Source: Microbacterium sp. MF43 (GTDB taxonomy: Bacteria; Actinomycetota; Actinomycetes; Actinomycetales; Microbacteriaceae). Taken from it: a DNA stretch of 64,000 bases. The stretch is from NCBI RefSeq assembly GCF_012847295.1, contig NZ_JABBDY010000002.1, positions 248,001 to 312,000 on the forward strand, in the 5' to 3' direction. Position numbers and translations under genes: made by a program. Positions 16,804 to 25,185 of the stretch are shown in pieces. The notes under the pieces are model-generated. The model ran no database searches. It was not told the DNA's origin and saw only the letters and a program-made list of their open reading frames with translations. Positions within the stretch are counted from its first letter, which is position 1; the number at the start of each line of letters is the position of its first letter.

Positions 16804-17594
16804 GGGCGCAGTCCGTCCTCGAGGCGAGGACGGAGCGGGCCGCGCGAGAGCAGGTGCTGGGCGGACTGCGCGACGGGTCGCATCGTGATGAGGTCGAGGT
16901 TGACGTGGCCCGGGACGCCCAGTGCGTAGGCGATCACGTCGGCGACGTCCTCCGCGGTGAGGGGTGCCTCGACGCCTTCGTACACCCGCTCGGCGGCGAC
17001 CTTGTCTCCGCCGAGCCGGTTGGCGGTGAACTCCTCGGTGCGCACCATGCCCGGCGCGACCTCGATGACCCGGATGGGCTCGCCGTTGAGCTCGAGCCGC
17101 AGGGCGTGGGCGAGCATGGCCTCCCCCGCCTTCGCCGCGTTGTAGCCCGCACCGCCGGCGTAGGCGGTCTGCGCCGCGGTGGACGTGACGAAGAGGGTGT
17201 CGGCGTGGCCATCAAGGGCCGCCGCGTGCCGCAGCTGCGGCAGCAGCGCCGCGACGAGGCGCTGCGCGGAGAGGACGTTGACGTCGAACATCCACTGCCA
17301 GTCGTCGACCCGGCCGTCTTCGACGCGGTCGGTGCCCCGCGCACCGCCCGCCACATGCACGAGGGAGTGCACCGGCCCCAGGTCCCCGAGGAAGGCGGCG
17401 AGCGCCTCGACATCGGTGTCGGACGTGAGGTCGGCCGCGAACGCGATCACACCGATCTCCTCCTCGAGTCTCGCGAGGCGCTCGGCCCGCCGGGCCACCG
17501 CCACGACCTCCCACCCGCGCTCGCACAGAGCCCGGGCTGTCGCCTCGCCGATCCCGGAACTCGCCCCGGTCACCACCGCACGTCTGATCGTCAT
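16800..17594 (-). CDS. Short-chain dehydrogenase/reductase (SDR)
   Basis: 264 residues. Classical SDR with cofactor loop TGASSGIGEATA at 9-20, HVAGGARG in place of the usual NNAG region, and the catalytic pair YNAAKAG (YxxxK) near residue 155. An Arg-rich strand end (VARRAERL) suggests NADP(H) preference. The overall pattern is close to the YdfG/serine-type dehydrogenases, but the substrate is not established. Promoter hexamer TAGCGT is 6 nt upstream; the AlaX-like gene follows with a 4-bp overlap. Confidence 0.87.
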   Translation of the reverse strand: MTIRRAVVTGASSGIGEATARALCERGWEVVAVARRAERLARLEEEIGVIAFAADLTSDTDVEALAAFLGDLGPVHSLVHVAGGARGTDRVEDGRVDDWQWMFDVNVLSAQRLVAALLPQLRHAAALDGHADTLFVTSTAAQTAYAGGAGYNAAKAGEAMLAHALRLELNGEPIRVIEVAPGMVRTEEFTANRLGGDKVAAERVYEGVEAPLTAEDVADVIAYALGVPGHVNLDLITMRPVAQSAQHLLSRGPLRPRLEDGLRP

Positions 17595-17600
17595 GCCTCC

Positions 17601-17606
17601 ACGCTA
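17601..17606 (-). promoter_or_regulatory. -10 hexamer, leaderless SDR gene
   Basis: TAGCGT on the - strand, then GGAGGC and the ATG at 17594. The GGAGGC could also serve as a ribosome-binding site if transcription starts further upstream. Confidence 0.5.
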
Positions 17607-17665
17607 CCCACGCCGCCCGGTCCTGACGGGCGGCGCCGAGGTTACGTCACATTTCCCTTCCGTTG

Positions 17666-17691
17666 TTGACAAGGGCGCCTCGTCCTACTCT
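17666..17691 (+). promoter_or_regulatory. Possible metY promoter
   Basis: TTGACA at 17666-17671 and TACTCT at 17686-17691, with a short spacer of 14 bp. The match of the -35 is perfect, the spacing is not ideal. No riboswitch-like fold was recognised between here and the start codon. Confidence 0.4.
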
Positions 17692-17744
17692 CGATCCGGT
17701 CGGGGGATGCCGCCCCCACCCACTGAACCCCGCAGGAGCTAGCC

Positions 17745-19067
17745 ATGACCGCACCCGAGAACTGGCGTTTCGAGACCAAGCAGATCCACTCGGGCGCCCA
17801 GCCCGACCCGGTCACGAAGGCCCGTGCCACCCCGATCTACCAGACGACGTCGTACGTGTTCGACAACGCCGACCACGCCGCGAACCTGTTCGCCCTCGCC
17901 GAGTTCGGCAACATCTACACGCGCATCCAGAACCCGACGCAGGCTGTCGTCGAAGAGCGCCTCGCCGCGCTCGAGGGCGGCACCGGCGCGCTGCTGGTCG
18001 CCAGCGGTCAGGCCGCTGAGACGTTCGCGGTGCTCAACATCGCCGAGGCCGGCGACCACATCGTCTCGTCGAGCTCGATCTACGGCGGCACGTACAACCT
18101 CTTCAAGTACACGCTCGCCAAGCTCGGCATCGAGACGACGTTCGTCGAGAACCAGGACGACCCCGAGGAGTGGCGCCGCGCCGTCCGCCCCAACACCAAG
18201 CTCTTCTTCGCCGAGACGATCGGCAACCCGAAGATCAACGTGCTCGACATCCGCACCGTCGCCGACGTCGCGCACGAGAACGGCATCCCGCTGATCGTCG
18301 ACAACACGATCGCGACGCCGTACCTCATCAAGCCCTTCGAGCACGGCGCCGACATCGTCATCCACTCGGCGACGAAGTTCCTCGGCGGCCATGGCACGGT
18401 CATCGGCGGCGTGATCGTCGACGGCGGCACGTTCCCCTGGTCGGAGAACGTCGAGAAGTTCCCCGGCCTCACCGAGCCCGACCCGTCGTACCACGGCGCC
18501 TCGTACACGGCCGCGGTCGGCGATGGGCTCGCCTACATCATCAAGGCGCGCGTGCAGCTGCTGCGCGACCTGGGCGCGGCCATCGCACCGCAGAGCGCGT
18601 GGCTGCTCATCCAGGGCATCGAGACGCTGTCGCTGCGCATCGAGCGCCACGTCCAGAACGCGCAGGAGATCGCGGAGTGGCTCGAGAACCAGGCCGACGT
18701 CGCCTCGGTCAACTACTCGGGCCTGCCCACGTCGCCCTGGTACGCCGCCGCCAACCGATACGCCCCCAAGGGCGTCGGCGCCGTGCTGTCGTTCGAGCTC
18801 AAGGGCGGCGTCGAGGCGGGGCGTGAGTTCGTCAACTCGCTCACGCTGTTCAGCCACCTGGCGAACATCGGCGACGTCCGCTCGCTCGTCATCCATCCCG
18901 CGTCGACCACGCACTCGCAGCTGACCCCCGAGCAGCAGCTCACGACCGGCGTCACGCCGGGCCTCGTGCGCCTGTCGGTCGGGCTCGAGAACATCGAGGA
19001 CCTCAAGGCCGACCTCGAGCAGGCCCTCGCCGCCGCCCGCCGGGTGTCGGAGGCCGCGCGCGCCTGA
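17745..19067 (+). CDS. metY: O-acetylhomoserine sulfhydrylase (aminocarboxypropyltransferase)
   Basis: 440 residues, full length for MetY. PLP-dependent Cys/Met metabolism fold; the PLP lysine is in [16 protein letters not shown] near residue 208, and [14 protein letters not shown] and [11 protein letters not shown] are characteristic of MetY. It converts O-acetylhomoserine and sulfide to homocysteine (direct sulfhydrylation). The ATG has a clear AGGAG site. The matching acetyltransferase metX is 2.3 kb downstream on the same strand but not in the same operon. A strong hairpin follows the stop. Confidence 0.95.
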   Translation: MTAPENWRFETKQIHSGAQPDPVTKARATPIYQTTSYVFDNADHAANLFALAEFGNIYTRIQNPTQAVVEERLAALEGGTGALLVASGQAAETFAVLNIAEAGDHIVSSSSIYGGTYNLFKYTLAKLGIETTFVENQDDPEEWRRAVRPNTKLFFAETIGNPKINVLDIRTVADVAHENGIPLIVDNTIATPYLIKPFEHGADIVIHSATKFLGGHGTVIGGVIVDGGTFPWSENVEKFPGLTEPDPSYHGASYTAAVGDGLAYIIKARVQLLRDLGAAIAPQSAWLLIQGIETLSLRIERHVQNAQEIAEWLENQADVASVNYSGLPTSPWYAAANRYAPKGVGAVLSFELKGGVEAGREFVNSLTLFSHLANIGDVRSLVIHPASTTHSQLTPEQQLTTGVTPGLVRLSVGLENIEDLKADLEQALAAARRVSEAARA

Positions 19068-19080
19068 GCCGCGAAGACAC

Positions 19081-19113
19081 CGGATGCCTCGGCCCCGCGG
19101 GCCGGGGCATCCG
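19081..19113. terminator. CGGATGCC-type hairpin after metY, between convergent genes
   Basis: 15-bp stem (CGGATGCCTCGGCCC at 19081-19095, complement at 19099-19113) with a single G-U type mismatch and a 3-nt loop, 13 bp after the metY stop and 23 bp before the end of the convergent gene. Confidence 0.8.
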
Positions 19114-19136
19114 TCGTCTTCGGCGCTCGGTGCGGG

Positions 19137-20078
19137 TCAGCCGCCGCCCCACCAGCGCAGCACGCGCAGGGCCCGCAGCGTCGCCCAGCGGCTCGGGAAC
19201 CCGTCATGCTCGCCGTCCATCGCGAACAGCATCGGACCCTCGTGGTGGTTCTCGAACGGGAACAGGCCGTTGCCGAGCCGCTTGCCGCGCACGAGTTCCA
19301 CCGCCTCGGCGCACCGCGGGTCCCGCTCCGGCCGGGCGACGCGCATGTACTCCAGGCCCCTCAGGACGTCGTAGAACCACCGCCACGGCACCGAGATCAT
19401 CGTGATCCGCGGGTCGGGAATCGTCCCGTCCGACTTGCGCCGGAACAGGTGCCGCTCGAGGAGGTACTCCTCGCCACGACGCCGTGCATCCCGTGCTGCG
19501 TCGGTCGCGCCCCTCGCCTGCTCCCACGCCCAGAGGCCCTCGAGCGCGCAGATCGTGGAATGGAAGGAGCCGGGGGTCGCGGGATCCTCCTCCCAGCAGT
19601 TCCACCCGCCGTCCTCATGCTGGGTCGCCAGCAGCGTGTCGACGATGCCGCCAGCCTCCTGGCCGAAGTACGCGCCGGTCACGAGCGCGATGCCGTTGAT
19701 GCACGGCTCGGCCTCGCCTTCGAAGTACAGCTCGCCGTTGTACTCCCACCGCGCGTTGTCGCGCACGAGGGTCACCGCGCGGCGGGCCTCGGGCGAGTCC
19801 GGGTCGAGGCCGTACTCGACGAGCGACTGCAGCGAGAAGTGCGTCGCCGTCCACGCGTCGAAGAACGGGCGGGACTCGTCGACCCAGCCAGGACGGTACG
19901 TTCCCCCGTCCCACAGCCCGTCCTCGCCCTGCTCGGCGAGCATGCGGGCTCCCCAGCCCTCGGTCGCCACCTTCGCTCGCTCGGCCGCCACATCGTCGGG
20001 TGACGCGTCGGTCAGGTCGCGCATCACCTGCCAGCGGATCGCCGGGTCACCGGTCATGAGGTACTCGATGACGTCCAT
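19137..20078 (-). CDS. Terpene-cyclase/prenyltransferase-fold protein
   Basis: 313 residues from the ATG at 20078 (MDVIEYLMTGDPAIRWQVM), chosen because a TACCAT hexamer sits 7 nt upstream; ATG 20087 is an alternative. The sequence shows the alpha/alpha-toroid repeats of squalene-cyclase-like proteins with QW-like elements such as DGGWNCWEE and DGLWDGG, and conserved Trp-rich segments (VPWRWFYDVLRG). The catalytic DxDD acid motif of true squalene-hopene cyclases is not evident, so enzymatic cyclase activity is doubtful. Cytoplasmic. Divergent from the DUF2332 gene. Confidence 0.75.
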   Translation of the reverse strand: MDVIEYLMTGDPAIRWQVMRDLTDASPDDVAAERAKVATEGWGARMLAEQGEDGLWDGGTYRPGWVDESRPFFDAWTATHFSLQSLVEYGLDPDSPEARRAVTLVRDNARWEYNGELYFEGEAEPCINGIALVTGAYFGQEAGGIVDTLLATQHEDGGWNCWEEDPATPGSFHSTICALEGLWAWEQARGATDAARDARRRGEEYLLERHLFRRKSDGTIPDPRITMISVPWRWFYDVLRGLEYMRVARPERDPRCAEAVELVRGKRLGNGLFPFENHHEGPMLFAMDGEHDGFPSRWATLRALRVLRWWGGG

Positions 20079-20085
20079 TCCACGC

Positions 20086-20091
20086 ATGGTA
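20086..20091 (-). promoter_or_regulatory. -10 hexamer of the cyclase-fold gene
   Basis: TACCAT on the - strand, then 7 nt, then the ATG at 20078. Confidence 0.45.
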
Positions 20092-20124
20092 GACCGGCCC
20101 GGCGACACGGCGGCCGCGACCTCG

Positions 20125-20130
20125 TAGGGT
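20125..20130 (+). promoter_or_regulatory. -10 hexamer, leaderless DUF2332 gene
   Basis: TAGGGT, then GGCGTC, then GTG at 20137. Confidence 0.6.
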
Positions 20131-20136
20131 GGCGTC

Positions 20137-21156
20137 GTGACCACCGATCCGCGCGAGGAGATCGCCGCGTACTACGACGACTTCGGCCGCAGGTGGGCGC
20201 GCGGCACGTCGCCGCTCTACGAGGACTGGGCGCTGGGCGTCGCGAACGATCCGGAGATGCTGAACCGCCTCGCCGGGCTGCCGGGTCCCAAGCGCCAGGC
20301 GAACCTCGTGTTCGCGTCCGCGCGATGGGAGGGCGCCCCCCTCGTCCCGTACGCCGAGGTTCGCGCGTGGCTCCTCGACAACTGGGACCGCATCGTCGGC
20401 ACCGGAGCCGAGCGCACCGTGCAGACGAACGAGGCGAACCGATGCGCGACGTGGCTGCCACCGCTCTCGCGCATCGACGGCCCGGTGGCGCTGCTCGAGG
20501 TGGGCGCCGCCGCGGGACTCTGCCTCTTCCCCGACCGCTACAGCGTCGAGTACGCCGCACCCTCGGGCATGCGACGCGTCGATCCGCCCGCCGGTGCGAG
20601 CGAGGTCGTGCTGACCTGCCGCGTCGACGACGAGGCATCCGTCCCCTCGCGATACCCCGAGGTGGTATGGCGCCGCGGCATCGACCTCGACCCGATCGAC
20701 CCCACCGACAGCGACGCGATCGACTGGCTCGCCAACCTGGTGTGGCCCGGTCCCGACCACGACGCGCGCGTCGCGCGGCTGCGGGCGGCAGCGGCCGTCG
20801 CGGCATCGGATCCGCCCGTCATCGAGCGCGGCGACCTGCGCGAGCGGGTGACGGATGCCGCGGCATCCGCCCCGACCGACGCCACGGTCGTGGTCTTCCA
20901 CAGCGCGGTGCTCTTGTACCTCGACGCCTCCGGCCGGCGGGAGTTCGCCGACGTGATTGCCGGACTCGGCGAACGCATCGGGCGCCGCGTGGTGTGGCTC
21001 TCGAACGAGACGATGGGGACGCTTCCCGAGATCGACGCGCAGGTTCCGGCCGAGACCGCGACCGACCACCGGTTCGTGCAGACCTGGGACGCCCGCCCGA
21101 TCGCCCTCGCGCACCAGCACGGCGCGACCTACGAGACGGCGCCGTTCCGCCGCTGA
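20137..21156 (+). CDS. DUF2332 family protein
   Basis: 339 residues, GTG start with a leaderless promoter hexamer. The N-terminus (YYDDFGRRWARGTSPLYEDWA) and the segment LLEVGAAAGLCLFPDRYSVEY are typical of the DUF2332 family as I recognise it; the latter resembles a methyltransferase-type nucleotide-binding loop (GAAAGL), and VVVFHSAVLLYLD fits a late strand of that fold. No function is established. It carries an 18-bp CGGATGCC palindrome in its coding sequence at 20852-20869. Confidence 0.8.
   Translation: MTTDPREEIAAYYDDFGRRWARGTSPLYEDWALGVANDPEMLNRLAGLPGPKRQANLVFASARWEGAPLVPYAEVRAWLLDNWDRIVGTGAERTVQTNEANRCATWLPPLSRIDGPVALLEVGAAAGLCLFPDRYSVEYAAPSGMRRVDPPAGASEVVLTCRVDDEASVPSRYPEVVWRRGIDLDPIDPTDSDAIDWLANLVWPGPDHDARVARLRAAAAVAASDPPVIERGDLRERVTDAAASAPTDATVVVFHSAVLLYLDASGRREFADVIAGLGERIGRRVVWLSNETMGTLPEIDAQVPAETATDHRFVQTWDARPIALAHQHGATYETAPFRR
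20852..20869. repeat. 18-bp CGGATGCC palindrome inside a coding sequence
   Basis: CGGATGCCGCGGCATCCG, identical to 15887-15904. Here it encodes part of TDAAASA. Confidence 0.8.
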
Positions 21157-21158
21157 CG

Positions 21159-21329
21159 CCGCTGTCCGGCGTCGAGCGGGCCCTGCCGGGGGCCGGCCCT
21201 CCCCGGGCGCCGGCCCTCGCCGGGCGCCGGGCGGCCGTGCCAGGCGCAGGAGACACGCCGGCGCAGCGAGCGCCTCTCAGGCGCCGCGCGGCGTGTCTCC
21301 TGAATCCGGCACCGCTGTCCGGCGTCGAG
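21159..21329. repeat. Intergenic repeat unit bounded by 18-bp direct repeats
   Basis: CCGCTGTCCGGCGTCGAG occurs at 21159-21176 and again, same orientation, at 21312-21329. Between them lie a 17-bp tandem duplication (21195-21211 and 21212-21228, one difference) and a perfect 14-bp inverted repeat, CAGGAGACACGCCG at 21247-21260 and its complement at 21289-21302. It fills most of the 251-bp gap between the DUF2332 gene and metX. It resembles a miniature or REP-like element; no coding capacity is seen. Confidence 0.7.
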
Positions 21330-21395
21330 AAATCGGGAACGACGCCGCACGCGGTTTCTACGCGTAACAGTCGGGCCCGTTCACCCCGCACCGGC

Positions 21396-21401
21396 GAGAA
21401 T
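21396..21401 (+). promoter_or_regulatory. Possible -10 of metX
   Basis: GAGAAT, then GGGCGA, then ATG at 21408; same spacing as the leaderless set. Confidence 0.4.
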
Positions 21402-21407
21402 GGGCGA

Positions 21408-22613
21408 ATGGACTGGCAGACCTCGGAAGACACCGTGCCCTCGGCGCCGGTGACCGAGGCCGACGCCCGGCTGCTGCTCGGCCGCCCGCCGGCGACCGGC
21501 GCGTGGCGCGACGGCGACCCGATCGGCGAGCGCCAGTTCGCCGCCTTCGGGTCCTTCCGCACCGAGGGCGGGCGCGAACTCCCCGCGTATCGCCTCGCGT
21601 TCGAGACCTGGGGAGAGCTCAACGCGGCGCGCGACAACGCCGTCCTCATCCTGCACGCACTGACCGGCGACAGCCATGTGCGCGGGCCGGCGGGGCCGGG
21701 GCATCCGACCACCGGCTGGTGGGACGACATCGTCGGCCCCGGAGCCCCCATCGACACCGACCGCTGGTTCGTCGTCGCACCGAACATGCTCGGCGGCTGC
21801 CAGGGTTCCACGGGCCCGGCGAGCATCGCACCGGACGGGTACGAGTGGGCATCGCGCTTCCCGTACCTGACGATCCGTGATCAGGTGGCAGCCCAGGTGC
21901 GCCTCGCCGACGCCCTCGGCATCGACGTATGGGCGGCGGTCATCGGCGGCTCGATGGGCGGAATGCACGCGCTCGAATGGGCGGCCGGGCTGCCCGACCG
22001 CGTCGAGCGGGTCGGCATCCTGTCGGCGCCGCCGGTGAACACCGCCGATCAGATCGCGCTCAACTCGGTGCAGATCGAGGCCATCCGCATCGACCCCCGC
22101 TTCCAGGGCGGCGAGTACTACGACGCCGCCGACGGCGACGGCCCCACCCGGGGTCTCGCCCTCGCGCGCCGCATGGCGCTGCTCAACTACCGCTCGCCGA
22201 CCGAGCTCAACCAGCGGTTCCAGCGGTCCTGGCAGTCGGGTGTCAGCCCGCTCGGCCACGGCGGACGCTTCGCCGTCGAGTCCTATCTCGACTTCCACGG
22301 CAACAAGTTCACCCGCCGCTTCGACGCCAACAGCTACATCACCGTCGTCGAGGCGATGAACTCGCACGACGTGGGCCGCGACCGCGGTGGCATCGACGAC
22401 GCCCTCGCACGCGTCTCCGCGACCGCACTGGTGCTGGGCATCGACACCGACCGTCTCTTCCCGATCGACGGGCAGCACCGCATCGCGCGAGGCATCCCGA
22501 ACACCCTCGACGGGGACCGCGCGGTCGTGCTCACGAGCGACTTCGGCCACGACGGGTTCCTGATCGAGACCCACCTCGTGGGCGCGCACGTGCGGCGGCT
22601 GCTCGAGACCTGA
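21408..22613 (+). CDS. metX: Homoserine O-acetyltransferase
   Basis: 401 residues. Alpha/beta-hydrolase-type acyltransferase: oxyanion region ILHALTGDSHV, nucleophile Ser in GGSMGGMHALEWA near residue 183, catalytic Asp in LGIDTDRLFPI and His in FGHDGFL near the C-terminus. It acetylates homoserine with acetyl-CoA, supplying MetY (17745-19067). The upstream 251-bp gap contains a repeat unit rather than an obvious regulatory fold. The stop is 1 bp from the end of the convergent Nudix gene. Confidence 0.95.
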   Translation: MDWQTSEDTVPSAPVTEADARLLLGRPPATGAWRDGDPIGERQFAAFGSFRTEGGRELPAYRLAFETWGELNAARDNAVLILHALTGDSHVRGPAGPGHPTTGWWDDIVGPGAPIDTDRWFVVAPNMLGGCQGSTGPASIAPDGYEWASRFPYLTIRDQVAAQVRLADALGIDVWAAVIGGSMGGMHALEWAAGLPDRVERVGILSAPPVNTADQIALNSVQIEAIRIDPRFQGGEYYDAADGDGPTRGLALARRMALLNYRSPTELNQRFQRSWQSGVSPLGHGGRFAVESYLDFHGNKFTRRFDANSYITVVEAMNSHDVGRDRGGIDDALARVSATALVLGIDTDRLFPIDGQHRIARGIPNTLDGDRAVVLTSDFGHDGFLIETHLVGAHVRRLLET

Positions 22614-22614
22614 C

Positions 22615-23355
22615 TCACGCGTCGCGCGTGTACCGCCAGGGCAGCGCGCCGATCTCGAGTCGGTGCCGGGTTCCGGATGCCTCGCCCTCCGCTTCGTACG
22701 CCGCGTCGCCCTGCCACAGCAGCAGCGGACCTTCCGCACCTCGGCGGGCGACGGTCTCGAAGCGGTCCACCCCGGCGACCCGGGCCGCCTGGATCGCGGA
22801 GGACGCGTGGGAGTGCTGGGAGAGCCCGTGCAGCGTGACCCACGTCGGCGGATACAGGTTCACCTCGCCCCGCCCGTGACGCGCGAGCACATCGGAAGGC
22901 CCCGCCCACTCGGCGGCCACGGCCTCGTCGGCCGCGAGCGCGAGGTCGCCGCCGGGCGCCGGGGCGAGGAAGAACCAGGTGCGGATCCGCAGCGGGAGCC
23001 CCGGCGGCGGGTCCCAGCACGAGAGGGTCACGAGGGCGTCGGGGTCGACGACGAGGCCGGTCTCCTCGAACGTCTCGCGCACGGCGGCGCGGCGAGCCGA
23101 CCCCTCCTCGTCTCCGCCGAGATCAGCATCCTCGAGCTTCCCTCCCGGGAACACCCACGCACCCGCGAACGACCCGCGATCGGGACGCTCGATGAGCAGA
23201 ACCTCCGCACCGGCTGGGCCATCGCGGAGGAGGACCACCGTCGCCGCGACCGGGATCGTCGGGTCGCCGCCGTCCTCGGCCGTGCGAGGACGGGCCAGAG
23301 CGATCGAGTCGGCGACTGCTCGCACAGCGCGGTCCGCGGGGGTCTGCTCCGACAC
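22615..23355 (-). CDS. Nudix hydrolase
   Basis: 246 residues from the GTG at 23355, selected because a TAGAGT hexamer lies 7 nt upstream; an in-frame GTG at 23364 overlaps that hexamer. The Nudix box is at FPGGKLEDADLGGDEEGSAR with the catalytic RETFEETGLV helix, near residues 72-103; the loop before the REx2EE core is longer than the standard 23-residue box. The C-terminal part (WVTLHGLSQH) is of the NUDT7/19-like type. Substrate unknown; a CoA or nucleotide-sugar diphosphate is plausible. Confidence 0.85.
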   Translation of the reverse strand: MSEQTPADRAVRAVADSIALARPRTAEDGGDPTIPVAATVVLLRDGPAGAEVLLIERPDRGSFAGAWVFPGGKLEDADLGGDEEGSARRAAVRETFEETGLVVDPDALVTLSCWDPPPGLPLRIRTWFFLAPAPGGDLALAADEAVAAEWAGPSDVLARHGRGEVNLYPPTWVTLHGLSQHSHASSAIQAARVAGVDRFETVARRGAEGPLLLWQGDAAYEAEGEASGTRHRLEIGALPWRYTRDA

Positions 23356-23362
23356 CCGACCC

Positions 23363-23368
23363 ACTCTA
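23363..23368 (-). promoter_or_regulatory. -10 hexamer of the Nudix gene
   Basis: TAGAGT on the - strand, then GGGTCGG, then GTG at 23355. Confidence 0.45.
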
Positions 23369-23403
23369 GGGCCCGAGGCCGCCCGGGCCGAGCGTGGCCG
23401 GTG

Positions 23404-24780
23404 TCACGTCCGGTACGCCGCACGGCGTATCGACACGAGGACGGGCGTGGTGGCGATGAGGCTCAGCCGGACCAGCAACAGCCCACCGAACAGGGTGAGT
23501 GCGACCGTGGCCATGGTGACGGGCGAGAAGACCAGGAGGAGACCGGCCAGAGGCAGCGTCAGCGCGAGCCCGGCGGCCATCCCACCGAGCGCCGCCCACC
23601 GCAGGGGTGTCATCACCGTCATCTTCCGTGCGAGTTCCAGCTCGCGGCGAGGGACGCCCAGGCGGTCCAACCCGACGATGAGTTCGCGGTCCTCGAGGAT
23701 CGCCGCCGCCTGGGTCACCCCGGTCGAGCAAGCCACGACGATGAAGCTGATCGCGAGCGTGAGGAGCACTCCCGTCCGAAGATCGTCGGCCATGGGGTCG
23801 CCTGCCGCGCCTGCCGCCCCGATGACGGTGAATCCGATGCCGCAGACGACCGCGGTGAAGGCGGTGAGAGCGATCACCGACACCCGACGCCACGCCGGCC
23901 CGGCGTGCGCGGCCAGCTCCCGGCCCGCGATCAGCGCGGCCGCGGTGCGCGCGCGGCGCGCGATCGACGTGCCGCGCGCGGCGATGATCGGCGCCCCGAT
24001 CAGGTTCAGGACGCCCATCGCGCCGGCGAACAGGCCGAGCAGGACGACCAACCCCACGGCCATCCCCGTGGTCTCCGCGAGGAGGTAGGCGGCCGCCGCG
24101 ACCAGGGCGACGAGTGCAGCAAGGGCGCCCACGAGCGCCCCCCGCCGTCGCGGTGGGGCGTCGGACCGTCGCCGGATCCCCAGCGGAGTCAGCGCGACGC
24201 GCCGCAGACCGGTCAGGCTGCTCACCGCGGCCGTCAGGATGACACCGACGATCGTCACGGCCAGCAGCTCCCAGCCGGTCCACGCAGCGGCCGGGCCGAT
24301 CGGCCCGCCGAAGAACTGCAGGAGCCCGACGACCGGGAGCAGTGCCGCGTACAGCGCCGCTCCCGCCAACGCGCCCGCCGCCGCGGGAACGGCGGACCCG
24401 ATGACCGAGACCGCACCCACCTCGGCGCTGGTCGCACCGAGCAGCCGGAGCGTCGCGAGCTGGGAGTCGCGCAGGCGGCGGGTGAGGCGGGCCGCCGAGC
24501 CTCCGAGGGTGAGAAGCGGGACCAGCAGCAGGATGAGGGCGAGGATGCTCGGCAGCGCATAACCCACGCCGCCGGCGTCGGCGGGGCGCGAGAGGAACAT
24601 CCTGGCACCCCCGACGACGACGAGGAGAACCGCCGTCGTCACGGCGAACGCGACGATCGTCAGCACGGTGCCGAGCCTCCCATCGCGGGAGGGGCGCATG
24701 AGGAGCGCCCCGATCGTGAGCACCCGCCGCAGCTTCTCGGTCGCGGCGGCGATGGGAGGGGACGATGCCGGCGCGCTCAT
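23404..24780 (-). CDS. FtsX-type ABC transporter permease
   Basis: 458 residues with about ten hydrophobic segments (for example TVLTIVAFAVTTAVLLVVVG and SILALILLLVPLLTLGGSAA). FtsX/MacB-like helices and the loop ATLRLLGATSAEVGAVSVIG are visible, and a second copy of that arrangement appears near LDRLGVPRRELELARKMTVM. It belongs to the lipid/peptide exporter class. Its ATG overlaps the stop of the ATPase remnant (24777-24780, ATGA). The permease is intact but its cognate ATPase is not, so the transporter is probably inactive unless another ATPase serves it. Confidence 0.83.
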   Translation of the reverse strand: MSAPASSPPIAAATEKLRRVLTIGALLMRPSRDGRLGTVLTIVAFAVTTAVLLVVVGGARMFLSRPADAGGVGYALPSILALILLLVPLLTLGGSAARLTRRLRDSQLATLRLLGATSAEVGAVSVIGSAVPAAAGALAGAALYAALLPVVGLLQFFGGPIGPAAAWTGWELLAVTIVGVILTAAVSSLTGLRRVALTPLGIRRRSDAPPRRRGALVGALAALVALVAAAAYLLAETTGMAVGLVVLLGLFAGAMGVLNLIGAPIIAARGTSIARRARTAAALIAGRELAAHAGPAWRRVSVIALTAFTAVVCGIGFTVIGAAGAAGDPMADDLRTGVLLTLAISFIVVACSTGVTQAAAILEDRELIVGLDRLGVPRRELELARKMTVMTPLRWAALGGMAAGLALTLPLAGLLLVFSPVTMATVALTLFGGLLLVRLSLIATTPVLVSIRRAAYRT

Positions 24781-25074
24781 GGCAGATCCGTCCTCACCGC
24801 GCGGCCGGGTTCGGATCGCAGGTCCCCGGCACGTCCGCTCTCAACCAGCCGACCGTCCCGCATGCGGAAAATGCGGTCGCACCGGGCCGCGACGGTGTCG
24901 TCGTGCGTCACCACGCAGCAGCGTCGTCTTCCCCGAGCCCGAGGCCCCCATGATCGCCACCGATTCACCCGCCCGGATCGTCAGATCGACCCCCGCGACG
25001 GCGAGGAGATCGCCGTAGCGCTTGACCAGTCCCGACGCCACGAGGACGTCGGATGCATACGCTGAAGCATTCAT
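24777..25074 (-). pseudogene. ABC transporter ATPase with internal deletion
   Basis: From the ATG at 25074 the N-terminal part is normal (LVASGLVKRYGDLLAVAGVD) and reaches the Walker A motif GASGSGKTTLL. The next bases then correspond, in a different frame, to the end of such a protein: VVTHDDTVAARCDRIFRMRDG (H-loop region), then VESG and the stop coupled to the permease start. The Q-loop, LSGGQ signature and Walker B are missing. Only 298 bp remain of the roughly 690 expected, so about 390 bp have been lost, with a frameshift, at about 24920. An assembly error cannot be excluded from sequence alone. Confidence 0.8.
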
Positions 25075-25144
25075 GCCTCCAGCACACCGGCTCGCAGACG
25101 CGAGGACATCATCCCGCCGGTGCATTCGCATCAGCCTGGAGAAC

Positions 25145-25156
25145 CACTTCGAAGTG
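25145..25156. promoter_or_regulatory. 12-bp palindrome upstream of the ABC remnant
   Basis: CACTTCGAAGTG, a perfect palindrome in the 111-bp gap upstream of the ATPase remnant. It has the form of a regulator operator. No regulator gene is adjacent. Confidence 0.3.
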
Positions 25157-25185
25157 AAGCGCGCGTCGCCGCCGCGCGACACGGT

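Noticed and set aside
17595-17744. Possible SAM-type riboswitch before metY (and before metX)
   Set aside because: No conserved SAM-riboswitch core was recognised in either leader; the metX gap is filled by a repeat unit.
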